This document shows, one piece after another, positions 8,651 through 16,283 of a stretch of 64,000 bases of DNA (its first letter is position 1; every line of letters begins with the position of its first letter). A model generated the notes under the pieces. The model had not been told where the DNA came from, did not search any database, and was given only the letters and a program-made list of their open reading frames with translations. The translations under genes were made by a program, and so were the position numbers. Origin of the DNA: Frondihabitans australicus (GTDB taxonomy: Bacteria; Actinomycetota; Actinomycetes; Actinomycetales; Microbacteriaceae); the NCBI RefSeq assembly GCF_003634555.1, contig NZ_RBKS01000001.1, positions 3,906,001 through 3,970,000 of the forward strand, written 5' to 3'.

Positions 8651-9436
8651 CTAGAGCTGCTCGGAGGCAGTGCCGTCGACGCCGCCCATACGCTCGAGAG
8701 CGGCCGTCAGCAGAGTGCCGACCGCGTCGGGGAGCACGTGGTGGTTGAGGTAGATGCCCTCGAGCCACGAGAGCACCTCGTCGGCCGGGAGGCCGACGAG
8801 CGACCAGTCGACGCCGGCGATCGCCGTGGTGACGGGCAGCTCGGTGCGCGGGTCGAGGCGGGCCTCGGCGATGGGCACGTCGGGCGTCTCGCTGGTCGCC
8901 GACCAGAGCAGCGCGATCGGGTGGTTGTCGCCGTCGATGTGCTCGTGGTCGACGTGGCCGGAGCCGAGCCAGGGGAGGGTCAGCAGCTCGCCCTCGATGT
9001 CGACGGTGAGCAGGTCGAGGTGCGTCGGCTCTTCGACCTCGCAGACGTACAGCGCGTAGCCCTCGTCGTGCCACGCCGCTGCCTCCTCGAGGTCCTCGAG
9101 CAGCTCGGGCATGCGCCGATGGAACTCGGTGAGCAGGATCGACGCCCACCTCACGACCGGCTCGGTGATGCCGTCAGGCCACGGGCTGCCGTCGGCCTCG
9201 GCCCCGTCGCCGGTGTGGAAGTGGTAGTCGATTCCGTCGTCGACGGTCTCGAGGTGCACCTGGCCACTGGCGAACTCGACGGCGAGGCTCGACTGCTCGG
9301 TCTCGTCGTCCCAGTCGCCGAAGAGATCGGGCTTGCCGAGGTTCTGCGGCGGCGGCACGGCGGCGGCGGTCTTGGGCCCGAGGTCGAGAACGGCCTGGAA
9401 CCTCGTCGTCGGCAGCCGCAAAGACATATCGGTCAC
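8651..9436 (-). CDS. Unrecognised acidic protein
   Basis: A 261-residue protein that I do not recognise. It is strongly acidic, with many Asp/Glu and clusters such as GDWDDETEQ, VCEVEEP and HVDHEHIDGDNH. It has no signal peptide or membrane segment. The alternation of predicted strands and helices suggests a compact globular domain. The GTG at 9436 (codons GTG ACC GAT ATG) has a TAGCCT box exactly six bases upstream, a leaderless promoter arrangement seen repeatedly in this window; the ATG at 9427 is the alternative start. It stands alone between the HAD gene and the aldo/keto reductase gene, both on the same strand. No function is offered. Confidence 0.6.
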   Translation of the reverse strand: MTDMSLRLPTTRFQAVLDLGPKTAAAVPPPQNLGKPDLFGDWDDETEQSSLAVEFASGQVHLETVDDGIDYHFHTGDGAEADGSPWPDGITEPVVRWASILLTEFHRRMPELLEDLEEAAAWHDEGYALYVCEVEEPTHLDLLTVDIEGELLTLPWLGSGHVDHEHIDGDNHPIALLWSATSETPDVPIAEARLDPRTELPVTTAIAGVDWSLVGLPADEVLSWLEGIYLNHHVLPDAVGTLLTAALERMGGVDGTASEQL

Positions 9437-9465
9437 GAGGCAAGGCTACCGGCCCCGGGGTGCTG

Positions 9466-10332
9466 CTACGCCACGGCGTTCAACTCGGCGAACTCGTCGT
9501 CGGTCAGCTCGATCTCGGCGCCGTGCATGTTGTCGTCGAGGTGCGCGACCGTCGACGTGCCGGGGATCGGCAGCATGACCGGGGAGCGCTTCAGGAGCCA
9601 GGCGAGGGCGAGCTGCGAGGGCGTCGCCCCCTTCTTCTTCGCGATCTCGTCGAGCGGCCCGCCCTCGCCCGCGAGCGACCCCGTCGCCAGCGGGAACCAC
9701 GGGATGAACCCGATGCCCTGTTCGGCCGACCAGTCGAGGAGAGCCTCCGACTTCCGGTTCGTGAGATTGAAGAGGTTCTGCACCGAGACGATCGTCGCGG
9801 TCTTCTGCGCCTCCTTCACCTCGTCGATCGAGACCTCCGAGAGGCCGATGTGGCGGATCTTGCCCTCCTGCTGCAGCTTCGTCAGCTCGCCGACCTGGTC
9901 GGCCAGGGGGACCTTCGCGTCGATCCTGTGCAGCTGGTAGAGGTCGATGCGGTCGACGCCGAGCCAGCGCAGGCTCATCTCGGTCTGCTGCCGGAGGTAC
10001 TCCGGGCGGCCGACGGGGCGCCAGTCGTCGGGGCCGGAGCGGGTGAGCCCGCCCTTCGTCGCGATGACGAGGTCGGAGGCGTAGGGCTTGAGCGCCTTGG
10101 CGATGAGCGGCTCGGCGACGGCGGGGCCGTACGAGTCGGCCGTGTCGATGAAGTTGACCCCGAGCTCGACGGCGCGGCGAAGGACGCGGACCGCCTCCAG
10201 CTCGTCGCGCGGCGGCCCCCAGACGCCCTTGCCGGTCAGCTGCATGCTGCCGTAGCCGAGCCGGTTGATCGTGAGGTCGCCGCCGAGGTCGAACGTGCCT
10301 GCGGCCTGGGCGGGGAGTGCTTCGAGAGTCAT
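9466..10332 (-). CDS. Aldo/keto reductase
   Basis: A 288-residue NADPH-dependent aldo/keto reductase with a (beta/alpha)8 barrel. The catalytic tetrad is visible: Asp and Tyr in FIDTADSYGP, Lys in VIATKGGL, His in LYQLHRID. The cofactor region IPWFPLATGSLAG and the C-terminal LPIPGTSTVAHLDDN match the family. The ATG at 10332 has GGAAGGACC upstream. It is divergent from a VOC-family gene across a 129-base region with a GTTGTA-TACAAC palindrome. Members reduce aldehydes and ketones to alcohols; the physiological substrate is not identifiable. Confidence 0.85.
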   Translation of the reverse strand: MTLEALPAQAAGTFDLGGDLTINRLGYGSMQLTGKGVWGPPRDELEAVRVLRRAVELGVNFIDTADSYGPAVAEPLIAKALKPYASDLVIATKGGLTRSGPDDWRPVGRPEYLRQQTEMSLRWLGVDRIDLYQLHRIDAKVPLADQVGELTKLQQEGKIRHIGLSEVSIDEVKEAQKTATIVSVQNLFNLTNRKSEALLDWSAEQGIGFIPWFPLATGSLAGEGGPLDEIAKKKGATPSQLALAWLLKRSPVMLPIPGTSTVAHLDDNMHGAEIELTDDEFAELNAVA

Positions 10333-10424
10333 CGGGGGTCCTTCCGTCGATCGGCCGGTGGGGCCGACACGACGAGTTAACGCGCGGCGGCCTGACCGAC
10401 TTCCCAGGTCACGGCATCGAAACA

Positions 10425-10438
10425 GTTGTAGGTACAAC
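10425..10438. promoter_or_regulatory. Candidate operator palindrome between aldo/keto reductase and VOC genes
   Basis: GTTGTA GG TACAAC is a perfect 6+6 inverted repeat with a two-base centre in the divergent intergenic region. Its size suits a MarR- or HxlR-type dimer responding to electrophiles or phenols. No regulator gene is adjacent, so the binding protein would be encoded elsewhere. Confidence 0.5.
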
Positions 10439-10461
10439 CAATGGGAGGTAGGATCGGTGAC

Positions 10462-11352
10462 ATGTCCACGAATGCCGACCTCCTCGCCGCCGACACCCGC
10501 ATGGGCGCGGTCACCCTGCGCGTCGCCGACCTCGACGCGATGACCGCGTACTACCGCGACGCCGTCACGCTCACGGTGCTCGCCGCCGAGCCGGGTGGCG
10601 ACGGGAGGCCGGCCACGAGCATCCTGGGCCGCGGTGCGACCCCGATCGTGATCCTCGAGCACGCGCCCGAGCTGAGGCACGCAGGCCCTCGCGAGGCCGG
10701 GCTCTTCCACACGGCGATCCTCTTCGAGACCGAGAGTGCGCTCGCCTCGGCCGTCTACGGCGTCGCCTCCCGCTACCCGGGCTCGTTCACGGGCAGCGCC
10801 GACCACCTCGTCTCGAAGGCGTTCTACTTCACCGACCCCGAGGGCAACGGCATCGAGCTCTATTGGGACCGCCAGCGCACCGAGTGGAGCTGGACCCACG
10901 GTCAGATCGACATGGCCACGCTCGCCCTCGACCCGAACGCCTTCCTGCGCGACCACCTCGGCGAGGCCGCGGCGAGCCCCGAAGGCACGGCGGCGGCTCC
11001 TGCGACCGTCGGCCACGTGCACCTCTCGGTCGGCGACGTGCCGAGCGCTCGCCGCTTCTACGTCGACCAGCTCGGCTTCGAGACGACCGCCGACAGCTGG
11101 CCGCAGGCCCTGTTCGTGAGCGCCGGCAAGTACCACCACCACATGGCGATGAACACCTGGCAGAGCGCAGGAGCAGGCCGCCGCCAGCTCGCCCTCGGCC
11201 TGGGGCTCGTGAGACTCGAGCTCCCCACCCCCGACGACCTGGGGGCGCTCGACGAGCGGCTCCGCCACCACGGCGTGGCGACGGCCGACGACGGTCGGAC
11301 GCTCTCGTTCGAGGACCCGTGGGCCAACCGGCTCGAGGTGCGGGTGGCCTAG
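10462..11352 (+). CDS. VOC-superfamily protein with two glyoxalase/extradiol-type domains (CatE-like)
   Basis: A 296-residue protein built of two vicinal-oxygen-chelate domains: residues about 14-130 (MGAVTLRVADLDAMTAYYRD) and about 170-290 (VGHVHLSVGDVPSARRFYVD). KYHHHMAMNTWQSAG and FYFTDPEGNGIELYWD contain the metal-binding His/Glu pattern typical of the Bacillus CatE/YfiE group of putative ring-cleaving dioxygenases. It could be an extradiol dioxygenase or a resistance-type isomerase. I chose ATG 10462; an upstream ATG at 10441 would add seven residues but lies on the AGGAGG-like stretch. It is divergent from the aldo/keto reductase, suggesting joint response to an aromatic or electrophilic compound (inference). 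Confidence 0.75.
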   Translation: MSTNADLLAADTRMGAVTLRVADLDAMTAYYRDAVTLTVLAAEPGGDGRPATSILGRGATPIVILEHAPELRHAGPREAGLFHTAILFETESALASAVYGVASRYPGSFTGSADHLVSKAFYFTDPEGNGIELYWDRQRTEWSWTHGQIDMATLALDPNAFLRDHLGEAAASPEGTAAAPATVGHVHLSVGDVPSARRFYVDQLGFETTADSWPQALFVSAGKYHHHMAMNTWQSAGAGRRQLALGLGLVRLELPTPDDLGALDERLRHHGVATADDGRTLSFEDPWANRLEVRVA

Positions 11353-11380
11353 ACAGGTTTTCGGGGCCGCCACGGACGAC

Positions 11381-11416
11381 GACAGCCCGCGAGACCGTGG
11401 GGTCGCGCGAGCTGTC
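11381..11416. terminator. Hairpin between convergent VOC and muramidase genes
   Basis: GACAGC (11381-11386) pairs with GCTGTC (11411-11416), and the interior CGCGAGACC/GGTCGCGCG segments extend the stem. It lies in the 82-base gap between two convergent genes and probably serves both. Confidence 0.55.
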
Positions 11417-11434
11417 GGATCCTGCCTCAGGCTT

Positions 11435-13171
11435 CTAGACCGAGGTGCGGGAGTACCACTTCACCTTGCCCCCGGCCGTCAGCACCATGTTGCCGTCGGT
11501 CTGCGTCTGCAGGATCGGGTTCGCCCCCGTCGACCGCGAGGTCCAGATCGCGCGCCCGGCGCTGTTGTACAGCACGAGGTTGCCGTCGCTCTGGAGGTCG
11601 AGGCGAGAGCCGGGGTTGCCGCCGGTGCCGCTCTGCCACTTGGCCTTGCGGTTGATGTAGACCACGAAGTTGCCGTCGGACTGCATGATGCCCTGCACGA
11701 GGCCGCTGACGTCGTGGATCGTCTGACCCGCGACGAGGTTCGTGCCCTTCGAGATGTACGAGGTGCCGGTCCAGCCGCTCGTCCACACCTGGCCGTTCGA
11801 GGTCGTCACCTGCAGCTGACCGCTCGACGAGAGCACCATCGTGCCGCCCGTGCCCGTCGTCGACGTCTTCCAGAGCGCCGTGCCCGTGGCCGAGTAGATG
11901 ACGAGATTTCCGTCGGCCTGCATCGTGAGGTAGGCGCCGGATCCGCTCGTGTGCGAGTACCACATGACGTGGCCGTTGCCGGAGAGCACGAGGTTGCCGT
12001 CGGACTGCATCGACAGCGTGAACTGGCCGTTCGACGAGGTCATGGACTTGCCGGCGGTGAGCTTCGCGCCGGCCGCGAGGGTCGACGACGCCGTCGCGCC
12101 CGCCACGGGCACACTCGAGGCGGTCGTGCCGAGGGCGAAGTACTTCAGCTGGCCGATCGTGCCGTTGAAGACGTCCTGGTCGCCGGGGAACACGCCCGAG
12201 TCGGCCCACTGCCATACGGACCACGACTTCCAGCTCGCCGGCAGCGTGCCCGGCGTCGACGCGGTCGTGTAGTGCGCGATGAAGAGCGGGTTCTGCGAGA
12301 AGCCGCTGTTGTTGCCCGTGCACTGCGACCACCAGTCGGTCGTCGAGTAGATCGCCGGGCGGATGCCCGTGAGCTTGAGGACCGTGTTCGAGAAGTCCTT
12401 GATCCAGGCGACCATCGCGGCCTGGCTCAGCCCCCAGCAGGTGGCGTTGTAGCCGTACTCGATGTCGAGCAGCGGGGGCAGCGTGCGGCCGTCGTTGGTC
12501 CAGTTGCCGCCGTGGTTGACGAAGTAGGTCGCCTGCGCGGCGCCGGTCGAGGTGTTCGGCGTCGCGAAGACGTACGCGCCGCGGCTGAGGCCGGCGGCGT
12601 AGGCGCCGTTGTACTGCGACGCGAAGGTCGAGCTGGTGTAGGTCGTGCCCTCGGTCGCCTTGATGTAGGCGAACTTGGCGCCGTTGGCGGCGACGGACGA
12701 CCAGTTGACGCTCGGCTGGTACGCGCTCACGTCGAGGCCCTTGAGGCCCGACGGCGTCGCGGCCTGCGCGGTCGCCTGCACCGTGGCCAGCGAGTGGAGC
12801 TTCAGCGACGTGGCACCCGACGCGGAGTCGTCGGCGGGGATCGTCGACCCCATGGCGTGGTTGCCGTTGGCGTTCTGCACGGCCAGGGAGGGGTCCTGGC
12901 CTGCGGTCGCGGAGCTTCCGCCGGCGCCGGACGAGCTGCCGGACGTCGCCGACGGGGACGCGGTCGCGGTCGGCGCCGCGGTCGTGCTCGCGCTCGGCGA
13001 TGCGGTCGCGGCCGACGTGGCGGCCGCGCTCGGCGTGGCGGTCGCGGCAGCCGTGGCCGCCGCGGAAGGATCGGTGGCGGCCTGGGCCGCAGCGGCGAGC
13101 CCCACACCGCCTGCGGCGACGACGGCGAGGGTCGTCGTGAAGATCGCGGCGCGACGGACGAACGAGGTCAT
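11435..13171 (-). CDS. Secreted GH25 muramidase with tandem B-type lectin repeats
   Basis: A 578-residue secreted protein. Residues 1-32 are a Sec signal peptide (MTSFVRR, hydrophobic core, AQAA). Residues about 33-95 are a low-complexity Ala/Thr/Ser/Pro linker. Residues about 143-345 are a GH25 lysozyme domain: GLDVSAYQ with Asp147, KATEG, LPPLLDIEY with Asp236 and catalytic Glu238, AIYSTTDWW. Residues about 370-578 form bulb-lectin repeats with five QxDxN-type motifs (MQSDGNLVL, MQADGNLVIY, MQSDGNFVVY, LQSDGNLVLY, TQTDGNMVL). It should cleave the MurNAc-GlcNAc bond outside the cell and bind mannose-like glycans. It may remodel the cell's own wall or attack other cells. A strong AGGGAGA Shine-Dalgarno supports the ATG. 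Confidence 0.9.
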   Translation of the reverse strand: MTSFVRRAAIFTTTLAVVAAGGVGLAAAAQAATDPSAAATAAATATPSAAATSAATASPSASTTAAPTATASPSATSGSSSGAGGSSATAGQDPSLAVQNANGNHAMGSTIPADDSASGATSLKLHSLATVQATAQAATPSGLKGLDVSAYQPSVNWSSVAANGAKFAYIKATEGTTYTSSTFASQYNGAYAAGLSRGAYVFATPNTSTGAAQATYFVNHGGNWTNDGRTLPPLLDIEYGYNATCWGLSQAAMVAWIKDFSNTVLKLTGIRPAIYSTTDWWSQCTGNNSGFSQNPLFIAHYTTASTPGTLPASWKSWSVWQWADSGVFPGDQDVFNGTIGQLKYFALGTTASSVPVAGATASSTLAAGAKLTAGKSMTSSNGQFTLSMQSDGNLVLSGNGHVMWYSHTSGSGAYLTMQADGNLVIYSATGTALWKTSTTGTGGTMVLSSSGQLQVTTSNGQVWTSGWTGTSYISKGTNLVAGQTIHDVSGLVQGIMQSDGNFVVYINRKAKWQSGTGGNPGSRLDLQSDGNLVLYNSAGRAIWTSRSTGANPILQTQTDGNMVLTAGGKVKWYSRTSV

Positions 13172-13315
13172 GAGTCTCCCTGAAAGAGGCCAGACGTACC
13201 CCTAGTAGCGCCCGACCGTTTCACGAGGCTAACAAGCCCCGAATGGTGTGCATACCCCCCGAATGAGTCCCAGTATTCACTCGATTCACACCAGTCACAA
13301 AGAAAGCCCGGAAAA

Positions 13316-13957
13316 TCAAGGGTTTCGTAAGGCGCCGTTTTCCAAGCCGAGCGCCGATTCGAGCGCCGCGAACACGAGACCGCTCCGTTCGTCCTCCGTC
13401 TTGTACCCCACGAGGGCGTACGCCGTCGTGCTGTCGACGAGGGCGAACAGCTGCAGCGCCACGAGGTCGACGTCGGGCACCGACCACGCGCCCGCGGCAT
13501 GGCCCTCGCGCAGGATCCGGGTCGCCTCCGCCGTCCATCTGTCCATCCCCTCGCGCGCGGCCTCGGCGACGAGGGGGAGGCGGCGGCCGAGGCTCCAGGC
13601 GTCGGCCCACACACTCGACACCGCGTCCCTCGCCGGGTCGAGCAGCAGGGTCAGGAGCAGGGCGAGGGTGCGGCGGGCGGCGGCGGCCGTGCCGGGTGAT
13701 GCGGCGGGCGGGGTGAGGGCCGAGGTGAGCTCCGCCAGCTCCTGCGCCGCGATGTCGGCGAATGTCCGTGCGACGAGCGCCTCCATGGAGGGCTCGTAGT
13801 GGGCGACTAGGCCCGAGGCGACGCCGAGGCGCGAGGCGACGGAGCGGAGGGTGACGCCGGCGAGCCCCTCCTCGAGGGCGATGGCCCGTGCCGCCGCCAC
13901 GATCTGCGCGCGACGCTCGTCGGCGCTCAGGCGAGTGCGGGGCTTGGCGGTGGTCAC
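13316..13957 (-). CDS. TetR-family regulator of the agmatine genes
   Basis: A 213-residue TetR/AcrR regulator. The helix-turn-helix is at about residues 14-60 (QIVAAARAIALEEGLAGVTL, then VASRLGVASGLVAHY). The C-terminal ligand domain resembles BetI-type regulators. The GTG at 13957 has a TAGACT box six bases upstream, suggesting a leaderless mRNA. The gene is divergent from aguB-aguA, and the 50-base intergenic region contains a perfect 16-base palindrome that overlaps the aguB -10 box, so this protein is the likely repressor of agmatine catabolism. Effector identity (agmatine, N-carbamoylputrescine or putrescine) is inferred from context. Confidence 0.82.
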   Translation of the reverse strand: MTTAKPRTRLSADERRAQIVAAARAIALEEGLAGVTLRSVASRLGVASGLVAHYEPSMEALVARTFADIAAQELAELTSALTPPAASPGTAAAARRTLALLLTLLLDPARDAVSSVWADAWSLGRRLPLVAEAAREGMDRWTAEATRILREGHAAGAWSVPDVDLVALQLFALVDSTTAYALVGYKTEDERSGLVFAALESALGLENGALRNP

Positions 13958-13987
13958 GCCGAAAGTCTAGGTGGTGCAGCCGGGTAT

Positions 13988-14003
13988 TTGATCATATGAT
14001 CAA
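13988..14003. promoter_or_regulatory. TetR-type operator overlapping the aguB promoter
   Basis: TTGATCATATGATCAA is a perfect 16-base palindrome in the divergent region between the TetR gene and aguB. It covers a TATGAT -10 box at 13995-14000 that lies seven bases before the aguB ATG at 14008. Binding there would block aguB transcription directly and could also affect the regulator's own promoter. Confidence 0.7.
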
Positions 14004-14007
14004 CAAC

Positions 14008-15057
14008 ATGCAGATCATCGAGGCCCCTGCTCTTCCGTCCCCGCTCGCACCGGCGTCCGGCGCCGAGCCCGCCCGTCGCGCGCCGCTGCGCGTCGCCCTC
14101 GTCCAGATGCGCTGGCAGCCCGACGCCTCCGCGCACCTCGCAGAGCTCGCCGAGGGCATCGCCGACGCGGCGTCGGCCGGCGCCGGCGTCGTGTTCCTGC
14201 CCGAGCTGACCCTGTCGCGCTACCCCGGCGACACCCGGGCCGTCGGCGTGCCGAAAGACACGGCCGAAGACCTCCAGACCGGCCCCACGTTCCGCTTCGC
14301 GGCGGCCCAGGCGCAGGAGCACGGCGTCTTCGTCCACGCCTCCCTGTACGAGCGCCCCGCCGCCGACGACCAGCCCGACGACCCGCGCGGCTACAACACG
14401 GCGATCCTCGTGGCGCCCGACGGGACCCTCGTCGGCCGCACCCGCAAGACGCACATCCCGATCTCGGCCGGCTACTACGAAGACACCTTCTTCCGCCCCG
14501 GCCCCGCGACCGACGCCTACCCCGTGTACGACCCGTCGGGTCTCGGCGCGCGCGTCGGCCTGCCCACCTGCTGGGACGAGTGGTTCCCCGAGGTCGCCCG
14601 GTCGTACGGGCTCGGCGGCGCCGAGGTGCTCGCCTACCCGACGGCGATCGGATCCGAGCCGACCTTCCCCGACTTCGACACGATGCCGATCTGGCGCCAC
14701 GTGATCGTCGGCAACGGCATCACCTCCGGCCTGTTCATGGTCGTGCCGAACCGCTGGGGCGACGAGGGCGACATCACCTTCTACGGGTCGTCGTTCATCT
14801 CCGACCCGTTCGGCCGCGTCCTGGTCGAGGCGCCGCGCGACGCGTCGGCCGTGCTCGTCGCCGATCTCGACGTGCAGGCCCGCGACGAGTGGCTGAAGCT
14901 GTTCCCGTTCTTCGTCACCCGCCGGCCCGACACGTACGCGCCGCTGGCCGCGCCGGTCGACGTCGAGCGCGACTCATACGGCGCCTACGAGGCGATCGCC
15001 GAGGCCTCGGGCGTGAGCGTCGAGGACGCCGCCGCGTCGAAGGTGGCGCGGGCGTGA
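14008..15057 (+). CDS. aguB: N-carbamoylputrescine amidase (nitrilase superfamily)
   Basis: A 349-residue carbon-nitrogen hydrolase. The nitrilase triad is visible: Glu66 in FLPELTLSR, Lys147 in RTRKTHIP, Cys188 in GLPTCWDEW. YYEDTFFRPG and the WDEWFPEVAR block are typical of N-carbamoylputrescine amidases, which release putrescine, CO2 and ammonia. It is the first gene of an operon with agmatine deiminase, whose GTG start overlaps its stop. I chose ATG 14008 because a TATGAT box lies seven bases upstream, giving a leaderless transcript; ATG 13996 would fall inside the -10 box and operator. Cytosolic, with no signal peptide. Confidence 0.88.
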   Translation: MQIIEAPALPSPLAPASGAEPARRAPLRVALVQMRWQPDASAHLAELAEGIADAASAGAGVVFLPELTLSRYPGDTRAVGVPKDTAEDLQTGPTFRFAAAQAQEHGVFVHASLYERPAADDQPDDPRGYNTAILVAPDGTLVGRTRKTHIPISAGYYEDTFFRPGPATDAYPVYDPSGLGARVGLPTCWDEWFPEVARSYGLGGAEVLAYPTAIGSEPTFPDFDTMPIWRHVIVGNGITSGLFMVVPNRWGDEGDITFYGSSFISDPFGRVLVEAPRDASAVLVADLDVQARDEWLKLFPFFVTRRPDTYAPLAAPVDVERDSYGAYEAIAEASGVSVEDAAASKVARA

Positions 15058-16226
15058 GCGGGGCGGATGCGGCGGGCGCGGGCGGGGTTGCCGCGAGTGC
15101 TTCGGGCGCAAGCGGGGCCGCCGCGGGCGCTTCGGGCGCCATCGTGCCCGGGCCGTGGCGCATGCCCGCCGAGACCGAGACGCACGAGCGCACCTGGATG
15201 GCCTTCCCGACCGCCGGCTACACGCTCGGCGACACCGAGGCGGAGGCCGAGGAGGCCCGCACGGCCTGGGCGGCCGTCGCCAACGCGGTCGCCGAGTTCG
15301 AGCCGGTGACGATCGTCGTCGACCCGTCGGCGGTGCAGGATGCGAAGCGTCACCTCTCGGGGGCCGTCACGATCGAGGTGGCGCCCCTCGACGACGCGTG
15401 GATGCGCGACATCGGGCCCACGTTCGTCGTGCCGGTCGCGGGGGAGACTCGCGGGGCGGGTGTCGGCCATCCTGCTGGATCGGGGTCTGCGGACTCGGGC
15501 TTGGGCGCCGTCGACTGGATCTTCAACGGGTGGGGCGCTCAGGAGTGGGCGTCGTGGAAGCACGACGGCCTCATCGGCGGCACGGTCGGGGCGCTCGCGG
15601 GCGCGTCGGTCGTCTCGTCGCTGCTCGTGAACGAGGGCGGTGCGATCCACACCGACGGTGACGGGACCGTGCTCGTCACCGAGACGGTGCAGCTCGATGC
15701 CGGGCGGAACCCCTACGCGACGCGCGAGCGGGTCGAGGCCGAGCTCGCCCGTACGATCGGGGCGCGGAAGGTCATCTGGCTGCCGCGGGGGCTCACCCGC
15801 GACTACGAGGAGTTCGGCACCCGAGGCCACGTCGACATGGTGGCGTCGATGCCGTCGCCCGGTGTCGTCCTGGTGCACGCGCAGCAGGATCCCTTGCACC
15901 CCGACTTCGCCGTCTCGGAGGCGGTGCGCTCGGTGCTCTCGTCGGCCGAGACCGCGTCGGGTGCCCCGCTCGAGATCGTGGACCTGCCGGCTCCCCGACA
16001 GCTGCGCGACGAGCTCGGGTTCGTCGACTACAGCTACGTGAACCACTACGTCGTCAACGGCGGCGTGATCGCGTGCGGCTTCGGCGATGCCGAGGACGAT
16101 GCGCGGGCGGCCTCGGTGCTGGCGTCGGTGTATCCGGGGCGCTCGGTCGTGACGGTCGACGCGCTGCCGATCTTCGCGCGCGGCGGCGGGATCCACTGCA
16201 TCACGCAGCAGCAGCCCGCGCTGTAG
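15054..16226 (+). CDS. aguA: Agmatine deiminase
   Basis: A 390-residue peptidyl-arginine-deiminase-like enzyme that converts agmatine to N-carbamoylputrescine and ammonia. The N-terminal 28 residues are a low-complexity Gly/Ala/Ser stretch, followed by the family start WRMPAETETHERTWMAFP. The active-site motifs are DDAWMRDIGPTFV, VNEGGAIHTDGDGTVLVTE, YEEFGTRGHVDMVA and the C-terminal GGGIHCITQQQP with nucleophile Cys382. The GTG start overlaps the aguB stop (GTGA), giving translational coupling. aguB-aguA order and a nearby putrescine catabolic operon make the pathway role secure. The GC-rich repetitive N-terminus may be a recent slippage expansion. Confidence 0.92.
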   Translation: MSGADAAGAGGVAASASGASGAAAGASGAIVPGPWRMPAETETHERTWMAFPTAGYTLGDTEAEAEEARTAWAAVANAVAEFEPVTIVVDPSAVQDAKRHLSGAVTIEVAPLDDAWMRDIGPTFVVPVAGETRGAGVGHPAGSGSADSGLGAVDWIFNGWGAQEWASWKHDGLIGGTVGALAGASVVSSLLVNEGGAIHTDGDGTVLVTETVQLDAGRNPYATRERVEAELARTIGARKVIWLPRGLTRDYEEFGTRGHVDMVASMPSPGVVLVHAQQDPLHPDFAVSEAVRSVLSSAETASGAPLEIVDLPAPRQLRDELGFVDYSYVNHYVVNGGVIACGFGDAEDDARAASVLASVYPGRSVVTVDALPIFARGGGIHCITQQQPAL

Positions 16227-16283
16227 CGCTCTGCCCCGCGCCGCGCCGCGGCCGCCGCGCGGCGGCGGGCGGGAACGCGCGAG

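Noticed and set aside
5085-9149. A 1354-codon minus-strand open frame
   Set aside because: Only the part from 7592 down encodes the GH65 enzyme. The upstream extension is Arg/Ala-rich out-of-frame reading through the HAD and unknown genes, typical of GC-rich DNA.
9466-11373. A 635-codon frame covering the aldo/keto reductase and the opposite strand of the VOC gene
   Set aside because: The aldo/keto reductase starts at 10332 with a good Shine-Dalgarno; the rest is antisense to a clear VOC gene.
12895-13080. Repetitive stretch resembling a direct-repeat array
   Set aside because: It encodes the Ala/Ser/Thr/Pro linker of the GH25 protein; codon repetition explains it and there are no spacers as in CRISPR.
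13172-13315. Possible c-di-AMP (ydaO-type) riboswitch before the muramidase gene
   Set aside because: Cell-wall hydrolases often carry one, but the conserved core motifs are not visible in this 144-base AT-richer gap.
16251-16266. GCCGCCGCGCGGCGGC palindrome between aguA and the MBL gene
   Set aside because: Pure GC simple sequence with no T tract; could be a weak terminator but is not distinguishable from composition.
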